Assembly (NCBI RefSeq): GCF_040095835.1
Contig: NZ_JBBMFT010000002.1
Location: 124,001-188,000 of the forward strand
DNA from: Flavonifractor hominis
GTDB taxonomy: Bacteria > Bacillota > Clostridia > Oscillospirales > Oscillospiraceae
DNA: 64,000 nt
Reading direction: 5' to 3'
The position numbers and the translations under genes are program-made. This document shows positions 16,828 through 24,846 of this stretch, piece by piece; the first letter of the stretch is position 1, and each line of letters opens with the position of its first letter. Below the pieces are notes generated by a model, which saw only the letters and a list, made by a program, of their open reading frames with translations, was not told the origin of the DNA and searched no databases.

Positions 16828-17997
16828 ATGGACCATTCCTGTGACTGCCTGGTCATCGGCGCAGGTCTGGCCGGCTCCGTGGCAGCCCGCGAGCTGGCCG
16901 AGCGGGGCGGCCGGCGGGTTTTGGTGCTGGAGCGGAGGGAACACGTAGGTGGAAACGCCTACGATTGCTTCGATCCGGCCGGCGTGCTCATCCACCGATA
17001 CGGCCCTCATATTTTCCACACCAACCACAAGCGGGTACACGACTATCTCTCCCGCTTTACCGCCTGGCGCAATTACCAGCATACCGTAGTAGCCAGTCTC
17101 CCGGCCGATAAGGGGCGCATGGAGATCCCGGTACCCTTCAACCTTATCTCCCTGCGCACGGCCTTTGGAGCCGAGTCTGCCCGGGAACTGACTAGCAAGC
17201 TGATCGCCGCCTATGGTGCAGAGAAAAAGGTCACCATTCTGGAGCTGCGTCAGAACTCCGATCCGGAGATCTCCGCTCTGGCCGACTATGTCTATCAGCA
17301 TGTATTCCTGCGCTATACCATGAAACAGTGGGGCCAAACTCCGGAGGAAATCGACCCCAACACCACCGCCCGGGTACCGGTGTTCCTGTCAGAGGACTGC
17401 CGCTACTTCCAGGACGAGTACCAGGGTATGCCCCTGCAGGGCTATACCCCTTTGTTTGAGCGGATGCTGGACCATCCCAATATTACCGTGGAGCTGAATA
17501 CCGACGCCTCCGCCCGGCTGCGCCTGGAGGACGGACAACTTCTGCTGGACGGCGCTCCCTTCTCCGGTACGGTGATCTACACCGGCGCGGCCGACGAGCT
17601 GTTCGGCTGCCGGTATGGCCGTCTGCCCTACCGTACGCTGGACTTTCGCTTTGAGACCCATCCTGTGGATTTCTGGCAGAGCCACGGGACGGTGAACTAT
17701 ACCATGGACCAGGACTATACCCGCATCACCGAGTTCAAGCACCTCACCGGGCAGGAGCTACCCGGCGTCACCACTATTATGAAGGAGTATTCCCGTGCCT
17801 ACACCGGTGCCGACGGTGAAGTCCCCTATTATGCCATCATCAATGACGCCAACAACGCCCTCTATGCTCAGTATCGCGCCGAGGCAGACCGGTATCCCAA
17901 CCTCCGTTTGCTGGGACGTTTGGCTGAGTACAAATACTACAACATGGATGCCATCGCCCTGCGGGCGCTGGAGCTGTGTGACGATCTGTTGAAATGA
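16828..17997 (+). CDS. glf: UDP-galactopyranose mutase
   Basis: FAD enzyme that converts UDP-galactopyranose to UDP-galactofuranose for cell-surface glycans. At 389 residues it is typical. The N-terminus has the FAD-binding dinucleotide fold CLVIGAGLAGSVAARELAE (about residues 5-23), followed by GGNAYD and RYGPHIFHTN, the family's active-site loop. YTMKQWGQTPEEI (about 163) and a C-terminal RYPNLRLLGRLAEYKYYNMD are also characteristic. It overlaps or abuts the next glycosyltransferase gene, so the two form a surface-polysaccharide pair. Confidence 0.95.
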   Translation: MDHSCDCLVIGAGLAGSVAARELAERGGRRVLVLERREHVGGNAYDCFDPAGVLIHRYGPHIFHTNHKRVHDYLSRFTAWRNYQHTVVASLPADKGRMEIPVPFNLISLRTAFGAESARELTSKLIAAYGAEKKVTILELRQNSDPEISALADYVYQHVFLRYTMKQWGQTPEEIDPNTTARVPVFLSEDCRYFQDEYQGMPLQGYTPLFERMLDHPNITVELNTDASARLRLEDGQLLLDGAPFSGTVIYTGAADELFGCRYGRLPYRTLDFRFETHPVDFWQSHGTVNYTMDQDYTRITEFKHLTGQELPGVTTIMKEYSRAYTGADGEVPYYAIINDANNALYAQYRAEADRYPNLRLLGRLAEYKYYNMDAIALRALELCDDLLK

Positions 17998-18008
17998 GGA
18001 ATTTGCCC

Positions 18009-19037
18009 ATGTCAAAGCTCATTACGTTCGCAGTACCTTGCTACAACTCCGCTGCCTATATGGACCACTGCATCCAGACCCTGCTTACCGGTGGAGAGGA
18101 CATTGAGATCATTCTGGTGGATGACGGCTCTACTAAGGACGACACCCCTGCCATCTGTGACCGCTACGCCGCAGAATATCCTGACATCGTTCGTGCCATC
18201 CATCAGGAAAACGGCGGCCACGGCGAGGGGGTCAACCAGGGCCTGCGCAACGCCAGGGGACTGTACTACAAGGTGGTAGATTCAGACGACTGGCTGGATG
18301 AGGACGCCTTGGGAAAAGCCCTGGATAAGCTTCGGGAGTTTGCCGCCATGGAACAGCCGGTGGATCTGTTTATCGCCAACTACGTCTACGAGCACGTGGA
18401 AGACAACACCCAGAAGGTCATGCGCTACACCAACGTCTTCCCCCAGAACCGCATCTTTACCTGGAACGAGATCGGCCGCTTCCGTCCCTCCCAGTACCTG
18501 TTGATGCACAGCGTCATCTACCGCACTCAGATGCTGCGGGACTGCCATCTGGAACTGCCCAAGCACACCTTCTATGTAGACAATATTTTTGTCTATCAAC
18601 CTCTGCCCTCCGTTAAGAGTATCTACTACATGGACATCGACCTGTATCGCTACTTCATCGGCCGGGCCGACCAGAGCGTCAACGAGAAGGTGATGGTCAC
18701 CCGGGTAGACCAACAGGTGCGGGTTACCAAGCTGATGATCGAAAGCCACGCTATTACTGGTCTGTATTATACCCAGCGCAAGCTGGCCCAGTACATGGTC
18801 AACTACTTATCCATGATGATGACCATTTCCTCCATTTTTCTCATCATCGACGGTTCTCCGGAAGCTCTGGGCAAAAAGACCGAACTGTGGGAATTCCTTC
18901 GGGCCAACAACCCCAAGCTGTACCACAAGCTGAAATACCGCTCTTTGTCCATGGTCAGCAATATCCCCGGCTATCAGGGGCGCAAACTTTCGGTGCGGCT
19001 GTATCGACTGGCCCGCAAGATCTATAAATTCAATTAA
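18009..19037 (+). CDS. Glycosyltransferase family 2 protein
   Basis: A 342-residue GT-A transferase. Nucleotide-sugar binding motifs: ITFAVPCYNSAAYMDHCI at the start, IILVDDGSTKDDT (about 37) and the metal-binding DSDDWLDE (about 92-99). No membrane segments were seen beyond mildly hydrophobic helices near the C-terminus (about 260-280). Start: ATG 18009 has TGAGGA at good distance; an in-frame ATG at 17994 overlaps the glf stop codon (ATGA) and would add five residues. It is translationally linked to glf, so a galactofuranose or related residue is a likely donor, but this is inference. Confidence 0.88.
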   Translation: MSKLITFAVPCYNSAAYMDHCIQTLLTGGEDIEIILVDDGSTKDDTPAICDRYAAEYPDIVRAIHQENGGHGEGVNQGLRNARGLYYKVVDSDDWLDEDALGKALDKLREFAAMEQPVDLFIANYVYEHVEDNTQKVMRYTNVFPQNRIFTWNEIGRFRPSQYLLMHSVIYRTQMLRDCHLELPKHTFYVDNIFVYQPLPSVKSIYYMDIDLYRYFIGRADQSVNEKVMVTRVDQQVRVTKLMIESHAITGLYYTQRKLAQYMVNYLSMMMTISSIFLIIDGSPEALGKKTELWEFLRANNPKLYHKLKYRSLSMVSNIPGYQGRKLSVRLYRLARKIYKFN

Positions 19038-19071
19038 AAAAACGAGGCTGCCCAGGCAGCCTCGTTTTTTT
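19035..19071. terminator. Bidirectional terminator
   Basis: A-run, ACGAGGCTGCC / GGCAGCCTCGT stem with a 2-base loop, then T-run, between converging genes. The stop codon of the His-rich gene touches it. Confidence 0.92.
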
Positions 19072-19537
19072 ATTTCTCCATGGGAGCAATACTCCCTAAC
19101 TCCAGCACTGGGGTATCTCCCAGGAACCCCTCCCGTCCCCTGGCCTCCTCCACGCTCCGGCAGAAGTAGGCGTATACCTGAGAGCTGTGATACTCCTCAT
19201 AGGGATAACCATCCAGCGGATAGCCGTAGTCCAGACTCAGATACCCCTTTTCCTCCAAACCCAGCAGCAGTGCACCGGTGCGGCGCACCTGCTCCAGGCT
19301 TTCCTCCGGGTGACGCAGGTATACCGGAGCCAGCGCAACACTGGAAAAATCGTCCTGTTTGGTGCTCTCCAACAGAAAACGTGCCACCGGCAGATAGTGG
19401 TGATGATCCAGTTCATGGAGTAGCGCCCGTTCTTCCCCGCTCAGCTCTCCTTCCGATACCGGACAGCTTTGGCGCTGGTCCTGCATATGGTCGTGGTCAT
19501 GGCCGCAGCAACAACCGTGATGATCATGATGGTGCAT
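19070..19537 (-). CDS. Unrecognised protein with His/Cys-rich N-terminus
   Basis: A 155-residue protein I do not recognise. The start at 19537 is set by AAAGGAG seven bases upstream and gives MHHHDHHGCCCGHDHDHM, with eight His and three Cys in the first 18 residues: a likely metal-binding tail. The rest (about 35-155) is a compact, mostly acidic domain with SGEERALLHELDHHHYLPVA and a C-terminal VYAYFCRSVEEA, without membrane segments. Such tails are seen on metal chaperones and on nickel or zinc handling proteins, but no such partner lies nearby. It may form an operon with the SSB-like gene 60 bases upstream. Confidence 0.6.
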   Translation of the reverse strand: MHHHDHHGCCCGHDHDHMQDQRQSCPVSEGELSGEERALLHELDHHHYLPVARFLLESTKQDDFSSVALAPVYLRHPEESLEQVRRTGALLLGLEEKGYLSLDYGYPLDGYPYEEYHSSQVYAYFCRSVEEARGREGFLGDTPVLELGSIAPMEK

Positions 19538-19595
19538 ATCAGCACTCCTTTGTACCGTTTGCTCCATCATACCCGACCTATCCCGCCCTGTCAAC

Positions 19596-20234
19596 TCATT
19601 CCGCGGCACAGCCGCTCTGGGTCTCCACCGCCTCCAGGTGCATGATTGATACTTCATAGGCCGTCCGTTCCTGACTGATCCCATCCTGCACCTTGGTGTA
19701 ACTTCGGCTCTGCAGCCGTCCCTCCAGGCGTACCCCGTCTCCCACCTCCAGCGCGCCGCAGTACCGGGCCAGTCCACCCCAGGCAATGCACGGCAGATAG
19801 TCCGCTCGTCCATAACGGCGGTTGACTGCCAGCATGAGATCACAAATTTCCCGTCCCAGAGGGGTACGGCGCAGCACCGGCGGCTTGCACAGCACACCCG
19901 CCAGGGCCAGGCGGTTGTCATGCTCCCCGCCGCCGGACCGGAGATCCTTGGCATACAGGGTAATGACCAGACGGCTGCCCTGTCCGCTCTTGTTGTTGAA
20001 GGAGCGCACCTCCCCCTCTACCTCCACCTCCATCCCCGCCCGGACCGGGTACTGCTCCAGCAGAGGCCGGGGAACAATGACGTTCAGCCGGTCCTGCAGC
20101 CCGGACAGCCGGAGCACCGTAAGAGGAAAGGTATCGTATTCCACACCATGGCTCTCATGGGACCACACGGGCGCGGCCTCCGCCGTCCCCCGCAGCAGGG
20201 CCCGGTTCTCGTTCCAGCCTGTTTGCATATCCAT
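19596..20234 (-). CDS. SSB-like protein with two OB folds
   Basis: A 212-residue single-stranded-DNA-binding-like protein. Two tandem OB-fold units can be seen: about residues 8-98 (NRALLRGTAEAAP to SRLVITLYAKDL) and about 105-200 (NRLALAGVLCKPPVLRRTPLG, core LRRTPLGREICDLMLAVNR). The second half resembles the canonical SSB/PriB strand pattern more closely. The acidic Ssb C-terminal tail (DDIPF) that recruits partners is missing, so it is unlikely to be the main replicative SSB. The ATG at 20234 has AGGAG five bases upstream. Function in DNA metabolism is inferred. Confidence 0.75.
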   Translation of the reverse strand: MDMQTGWNENRALLRGTAEAAPVWSHESHGVEYDTFPLTVLRLSGLQDRLNVIVPRPLLEQYPVRAGMEVEVEGEVRSFNNKSGQGSRLVITLYAKDLRSGGGEHDNRLALAGVLCKPPVLRRTPLGREICDLMLAVNRRYGRADYLPCIAWGGLARYCGALEVGDGVRLEGRLQSRSYTKVQDGISQERTAYEVSIMHLEAVETQSGCAAE

Positions 20235-20303
20235 CCACTCTCCTACCTTTTTTCGGTAACTGTGGCATGTATATGCAGGCCCGTCCCCCCTTATGCCGCC
20301 CGC

Positions 20304-21239
20304 TCAGGTCAGGAAATACCGGATGAGTATGCCGCCCAGCAGGGCGATAAGGGCCATGAGCCAGTAGAGCAGAAACCGCTCGGCCGCACTTACGCCGCTC
20401 ACCCAGTTCTGCTCCACGCTGTCGTCCCAGTACTGTTGAGTAACGTCCTGCCCCTCTCTGTCCAGCAGGGTGATATTGCTCCCGGTCAGCGTCACATGCT
20501 CCTGCTGACGGTCGTACTCCAGTTCTTCCGACGACCAGGCAAAGAGGAAGGTCCCCTCCTCCACCGGGAAGGTTACCGGAATGGTCCGGTCCAGCCCCTG
20601 TGTGTCATACACTTCAAACCGGGCCGTAAAATCGTAGATCTCCCGGCAGCCGTCTCCGGCAAAGAGGTAGTAATGCGCTCCATCCGCTCCCTCCACACCG
20701 TCAAACCACACCCCGGCGGTGTAGGGGAAGGGGGCGCAGCTGGCCCCTACAAACTGGTAGCGTCCGTTGAGACCACGCTCCAGCCGTGCGATACCGTGGA
20801 CATTGTCCTCACTTCCCTCTGCCCGGAAGGAGACGTAGAGCATATCGTCCAGCTCCAAGGTATCCAGGGCCTGGAGCTGGGTCTCCTCCAGCTCATCTAT
20901 CCAGCCCACATGTTCCTGCAGCCCCTCGCTCAGGGAGCTGAGTTCTTCCGTCCAGCGGTATTCGCTGCCATACAGAGCCAGCATGGCCCACAGCGTCAGC
21001 ACCAGAGTGAGCAGGGCGGCCAGCAGCCGGGTGCGCTTTACCTTGCGCAGGAACTTCAGCGCCCGCTTGGGCGCCGGCTCCACCGGTATCGCCGTCCGCA
21101 GGTCGGCCTCCAATCCGCGGCACGCTTCGCACTGCTCCAGGTGGGCCGTCACCTGGACAGCCGTCTCCGGCTCGGTCAGCCCCTCGATATAGCTGGGCAG
21201 CAGGTCCCGCACTACACAGCAGTCCAGTCGTTCACTCAT
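20304..21239 (-). CDS. Membrane anti-sigma factor with zinc-finger (zf-HC2) domain
   Basis: A 311-residue regulator that likely sequesters the sigma factor encoded just upstream. Residues 1-45 carry the cytosolic anti-sigma zinc motif with HLEQCEAC (H-x3-C-x2-C) after an upstream Cys. A transmembrane helix lies at about 72-92, then an extracellular sensor-like domain (about 93-285), then a second hydrophobic helix at the very C-terminus. Its start overlaps the sigma gene by 8 bases, a classic coupled pair. The signal sensed is unknown. Downstream of it the gene order changes to the SSB-like gene. Confidence 0.82.
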   Translation of the reverse strand: MSERLDCCVVRDLLPSYIEGLTEPETAVQVTAHLEQCEACRGLEADLRTAIPVEPAPKRALKFLRKVKRTRLLAALLTLVLTLWAMLALYGSEYRWTEELSSLSEGLQEHVGWIDELEETQLQALDTLELDDMLYVSFRAEGSEDNVHGIARLERGLNGRYQFVGASCAPFPYTAGVWFDGVEGADGAHYYLFAGDGCREIYDFTARFEVYDTQGLDRTIPVTFPVEEGTFLFAWSSEELEYDRQQEHVTLTGSNITLLDREGQDVTQQYWDDSVEQNWVSGVSAAERFLLYWLMALIALLGGILIRYFLT

Positions 21240-21732
21240 CTTTTTTCCCTCCCAACAGCTGCATCAGTTTTCCCTTCCCACGGTAAAACCGGACCCGGGC
21301 CCAAGCCTCCGATTGCCCCAGGATCTCTCCAATATCCCGGAAGGAGAACTCTCCGGCCAAACGCAGGTGGATGACTTCCCTGGTCTCGGCATCCAGGTGC
21401 TGCATAGCCCGGTAGAGCGCCAGGCGCTCCTCCCTTCTCTGCAGGTCGTCCTCCGGCCTTTCTTCCCCCGGGAGTTCCTCCCATGTCTGCCGGTCCAGCG
21501 TCACCGTCTTTCGGCGGCGCTCCAGTTCTTTGTACCACAGGCGCTTGGCAATGGCACACAGCCACACCTGGGGAGAACACTCCCCGCGAAACCGGTCCAG
21601 CTGCCGCAGGGCCTGACAGAAGGTCTCCTGGGTCAGCTCCTCGGCCAGGTCCGCCTGGGTACACAGGCTGAACAGGTAGCGGTATACCGCCTGAGCATGC
21701 TGTTCATATAGTTCTCGCTCCCGCTCTCCCAC
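21232..21732 (-). CDS. ECF-type RNA polymerase sigma factor
   Basis: A 166-residue sigma-70 family ECF factor. Region 2 covers about residues 5-70 (AVYRYLFSLC, then DLAEELTQETFCQALRQLDRF). Region 4 covers about 105-160 (YRAMQHLDAETREVIHLRLAG, core TREVIHLRLAGEFSFRDIG), ending in a basic tail. It overlaps the downstream zf-HC2 anti-sigma gene by 8 bases, so both are co-expressed and probably stress-controlled. The divergent SLH-esterase gene shares the upstream region. I could not identify an ECF-type promoter with confidence. Confidence 0.9.
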   Translation of the reverse strand: MGERERELYEQHAQAVYRYLFSLCTQADLAEELTQETFCQALRQLDRFRGECSPQVWLCAIAKRLWYKELERRRKTVTLDRQTWEELPGEERPEDDLQRREERLALYRAMQHLDAETREVIHLRLAGEFSFRDIGEILGQSEAWARVRFYRGKGKLMQLLGGKKDE

Positions 21733-21928
21733 GGCTCTCCCTCCCCTCTGACCATTGGTTCCGCTAAAATCCTTTTTGTTACATTGTCTTTTTATTTTAT
21801 CATATTTTTTTGACTTTTTGTTTCTATTAACTAACTAGAATATTGTATTTTGTCCTATAATTTACCAAATATCTTTTGTTTTTGGAAGTTTCCAACAACG
21901 AATATTTGGATTTTAACACAATAATTTA

Positions 21929-21957
21929 TTGTATTTTCCAATTCGATATGCTAGAAT
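21929..21957 (+). promoter_or_regulatory. SigA-type promoter of the SLH-hydrolase gene
   Basis: -35 TTGTAT, 17-base spacer, extended -10 TGC-TAGAAT, in an AT-rich region unlike the surrounding GC-rich DNA. Predicted start point near 21964. Confidence 0.72.
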
Positions 21958-21965
21958 GGTAACAT

Positions 21966-21979
21966 CTTGGTATACCAAG
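21966..21979. promoter_or_regulatory. Perfect 14-base palindrome at the transcription start (possible operator)
   Basis: CTTGGTATACCAAG is its own reverse complement and sits at about +2 to +15 relative to the predicted start point of the SLH-hydrolase gene. The position suits a repressor operator. The binding protein is unknown. Confidence 0.5.
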
Positions 21980-22008
21980 AAACTGCGAAAAGGAAAGGTG
22001 AACGTGTA

Positions 22009-24363
22009 ATGAACTGGAGAAAACCCCTGACTCTGGCCCTGGCTGCCGCCATGACGGCGTCTCTGACGCTGCCTGCTCTGGCCGCCGACACTCCCTGGTA
22101 TGCGGATGCCCAAGCATACGTGACCGAAAATGGTCTGATGACCAGCACCGGCAACGGATTCGATCCCGATGCCACCGTTACCCGCGCCACCGTATTCCAG
22201 ACCCTCTACAACGCCGAGGGCAAGCCCGCTGTGGAGACTCCCTCCACCTTTACCGATGTGAGCGGCAAATGGTACGCCGATGCCGCCGCCTGGGCTCAGG
22301 CCAATGGCATCGCCTCCGGTACCGGCACCAATACCTTTAACGGCGATCAGGTCGTGACCCGCGGCGAGATTGCCACCATTCTGGCCCGCTACGCCGAGTA
22401 CAAGAATCTGGACACCTCCGGCAACGGCACTTCCATCACCGGAATGGCCGACTACAGCTCCGTGCCCTCCTGGGCGGTGGACGGTATGTCCCTGTGCTTC
22501 AGCAACGGCGTTCTCTCCGGTAAGCCCGGCAACCTGCTGGCCGCCAGTGACACCGCGACCCGCGCCGAGCTGGCCACCATGCTGATGAATTTCTCTCAGC
22601 TCAAGGAGGCCAAGAAATACAACTTCGATCCCGAGCATCCCTATGACGGCGTGATGACCGGCCTGTTCAACAACATCACCATCACCGCCGGCGACGAGAC
22701 CGGCACCGCCACCTATTACCTGCCCGAGGGCATGCAGCCCTGGACTCCGGCGGTGATCATCCTTACTCCCAACAACACTACCGCTGCTGAGTTTGCGGAA
22801 AGCGAGACCGGCCTGGCCTGGCGCGCTGTGGCTGACGCCAACAAGATCGGCCTGGCTTTCCTGGAGCCCGCTGACGGCAAGACCTGGAACCTGACCCTCA
22901 GCGAGGACGGCCGGAATGACGCCGACATCCTCAACCAGCTCTACACCACCATGCGTTCCAAGGCCCTGACCAACGTGGCCCCCTTCTCCATGGACAAGTC
23001 CCACACCACTCTGGTGGGCTACGGCGAGGGCGGCGCCGCCGCGCTGCTCTTTGGCGGCCGTTATGCCACCGACTTCAGCGGCATCTGCGCTGTCGACGCC
23101 ACCGAGGTGTCCGCCGAGGCTCTGGAGACCGTGGGTGATCAGCTGGTCTACCCCTTCCCCGGCGACAGCACCATGGGTGTGGAGGAGATGCACATCCAGG
23201 CCAAGACCGTGGATACCCCCGTGTGGTTCGTCAACTCCGCGGATAACAACCAGGCTGCTCTGGACTACTACATCACCGCCAACGACGCCACCAAGGGCGC
23301 TGCTAACGACTACGCCGAGACCACCTATCAGGCGGCCGACTCCGACGCCCGCATCTGGGTGAGCGCCAAGGAGCAGACCCCCGAGACCATCTACAATGCC
23401 TTCCTGGGCACCACCAAGCGCTTCATGGCCATGCAGGAGGGCGGCCGCGTCTCCTTCGCCAACGACTTCACCACCTCCCAGTGGACCATCCACGAGGAGG
23501 AGGTCAACGGCGAGCTCCGCCGCTGGATGACCTATGTTCCCTCCTCCTATACCGGCGATGAAGACGTGCCTCTGGTCCTGGTCATGCACGGCTACACTGC
23601 CTCTATGTACGCCATCGCCGAGGAGTCCCGCTGGTATGATGTGGCCGAGGAGAACGGCTTCATCGTGGTCTTCGCCCAGGCTCTGGTGCGTGAGAATGAG
23701 GTGAACGGCAACATCCCCGCTACCACCTGGGTGGCTGGTTCCTTCGGCCAAATGTTCCCCGACCTGGATCAGGATGTAGACGTGAACTTCATCAACACCG
23801 TGCTGGACAAGACCGAGGCTGAGTACAAGATCGACACCAGCCGCGTCTACGCCACCGGCCACTCCAACGGCAGCATGATGACCTGGACCATGGGCGTCAA
23901 CAGCACCGACCGCTTTGCCGCCATCGCCCCCGTCGGCTACATGACGGCTCCCAGTGAGGAGTTCTCCTCCGACTCCCTGCTGCCCACCTGGGCCATCGTG
24001 GGTGAGTTTGACTCCGCCGCCAACTCCGAGATGGTGGACGGCAACACCAATGTCACCACTCTGGAAGCCTGGAACGAGCACAACGGCGTGGATGAGAACA
24101 CCCTGACCGAGTCCACCCAGTACGACGGCAAGTGGGAGACCATGACCTTCACCAACGATGAGGATGTGCCTCTGGTGCGCTTCACTACGGTTCTGGGCAC
24201 TCCCCATGTCTACCTGCAGGAGGAGAGCCAGACCATCTGGGACGAGTTCTTCTCCAAGTACAGCCGTGGTGAGGACGGCACCCTCTACTATGAGGGCAAG
24301 GCCGTTACCGCCGACACCTATGTTTCTTCCGACGACTGGTATACCGCTGCCACCGCCGAATAA
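22009..24363 (+). CDS. Secreted SLH protein with two alpha/beta-hydrolase-like (PHB depolymerase/esterase) domains
   Basis: A 784-residue cell-surface protein. Signal peptide 1-26; three SLH repeats at about 27-200 (DATVTRATVFQTLY, VVTRGEIATILARY, TATRAELATMLMNF). Domain A (about 210-450) resembles a hydrolase fold but has GYGEG at about 335 where G-x-S-x-G is expected, so it is probably inactive. Domain B (about 480-784) has the oxyanion strand VLVMHGYTA, nucleophile Ser in TGHSNGS (about 620), a candidate Asp in GEFDS and a late GTPHVY histidine. It looks like a LpqC/feruloyl-esterase-type enzyme. Codon use is strongly biased (GCC, GAC, CTG), suggesting high expression. Start at 22009 after AAGGTGAACGTGTA. 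Confidence 0.85.
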   Translation: MNWRKPLTLALAAAMTASLTLPALAADTPWYADAQAYVTENGLMTSTGNGFDPDATVTRATVFQTLYNAEGKPAVETPSTFTDVSGKWYADAAAWAQANGIASGTGTNTFNGDQVVTRGEIATILARYAEYKNLDTSGNGTSITGMADYSSVPSWAVDGMSLCFSNGVLSGKPGNLLAASDTATRAELATMLMNFSQLKEAKKYNFDPEHPYDGVMTGLFNNITITAGDETGTATYYLPEGMQPWTPAVIILTPNNTTAAEFAESETGLAWRAVADANKIGLAFLEPADGKTWNLTLSEDGRNDADILNQLYTTMRSKALTNVAPFSMDKSHTTLVGYGEGGAAALLFGGRYATDFSGICAVDATEVSAEALETVGDQLVYPFPGDSTMGVEEMHIQAKTVDTPVWFVNSADNNQAALDYYITANDATKGAANDYAETTYQAADSDARIWVSAKEQTPETIYNAFLGTTKRFMAMQEGGRVSFANDFTTSQWTIHEEEVNGELRRWMTYVPSSYTGDEDVPLVLVMHGYTASMYAIAEESRWYDVAEENGFIVVFAQALVRENEVNGNIPATTWVAGSFGQMFPDLDQDVDVNFINTVLDKTEAEYKIDTSRVYATGHSNGSMMTWTMGVNSTDRFAAIAPVGYMTAPSEEFSSDSLLPTWAIVGEFDSAANSEMVDGNTNVTTLEAWNEHNGVDENTLTESTQYDGKWETMTFTNDEDVPLVRFTTVLGTPHVYLQEESQTIWDEFFSKYSRGEDGTLYYEGKAVTADTYVSSDDWYTAATAE

Positions 24364-24373
24364 GTTTAAACCC

Positions 24374-24413
24374 AAAAGATCCCCGGGCCGCGTCTGCGGC
24401 CCGGGGATCTTTT
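24374..24413. terminator. Bidirectional terminator between the SLH-hydrolase gene and the eut operon
   Basis: AAAAGATCCCCGGGCCGC pairs with GCGGCCCGGGGATCTTTT around a 4-base loop. It can end both the SLH-hydrolase gene and the 11-kb eut operon that converges on it. Confidence 0.92.
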
Positions 24414-24846
24414 ATGCCTCACCGGTCTGATTCTGCCAATCTGCCGGGTAAACAAAGTAGAGAAACCGGGCGTGCCCTGTAACCGAGAACTGAATGGCAC
24501 TGCCCTTTGGGATATAGAGGATCTCCCCCGGTCCGGCGGAAATCTTCTCTCCGCCCACCAGGATCTCCAGACGTCCGCTGAGCACATAGTCCATCTCGTC
24601 GTAGTGCAGCGTCCAAGGGAACGTGGTGTCCGTCATCTCCATCAGACCCACCCCCAGCCGCGGCGACTGCTCCAGCGTAAAGAGGTCCCGGGTGTAAACC
24701 TGATCCCCCGGCCGGCCGGTGTCCATCCGGTCGGCCGGCGTCAGGCTTTCCCGGGACACCTGGACGGCCCGCACTCCATGGGCCTTGCCCCCCAGCTGCT
24801 CCTGCAGAACCTGACGAATAAGCGCCTCCAGCGCCGCTTTATCCAT
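24412..24846 (-). CDS. eutQ: Ethanolamine utilisation protein EutQ (cupin acetate kinase-like)
   Basis: Last gene of the eut operon, 144 residues. The single cupin domain occupies about 55-140, with the strands LGVGLMEM, HYDEMDYVLSGRLEILVGG and GEILYIPKGSAIQFSV. EutQ in enterobacteria has been reported to have acetate-kinase activity and a role in shell assembly; the N-terminal helix MDKAALEALIRQVLQEQL could be a targeting peptide. It overlaps the eutH stop by 8 bases. E. coli-type EutQ is longer (about 230), so this is the short firmicute version, mostly the cupin. Confidence 0.88.
   Translation of the reverse strand: MDKAALEALIRQVLQEQLGGKAHGVRAVQVSRESLTPADRMDTGRPGDQVYTRDLFTLEQSPRLGVGLMEMTDTTFPWTLHYDEMDYVLSGRLEILVGGEKISAGPGEILYIPKGSAIQFSVTGHARFLYFVYPADWQNQTGEA

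Noticed and set aside
21913..24375. 820-residue antisense frame over the SLH-esterase gene
   Set aside because: Gly/Val/His-rich shadow caused by strongly biased codon use on the other strand; no recognisable domain.
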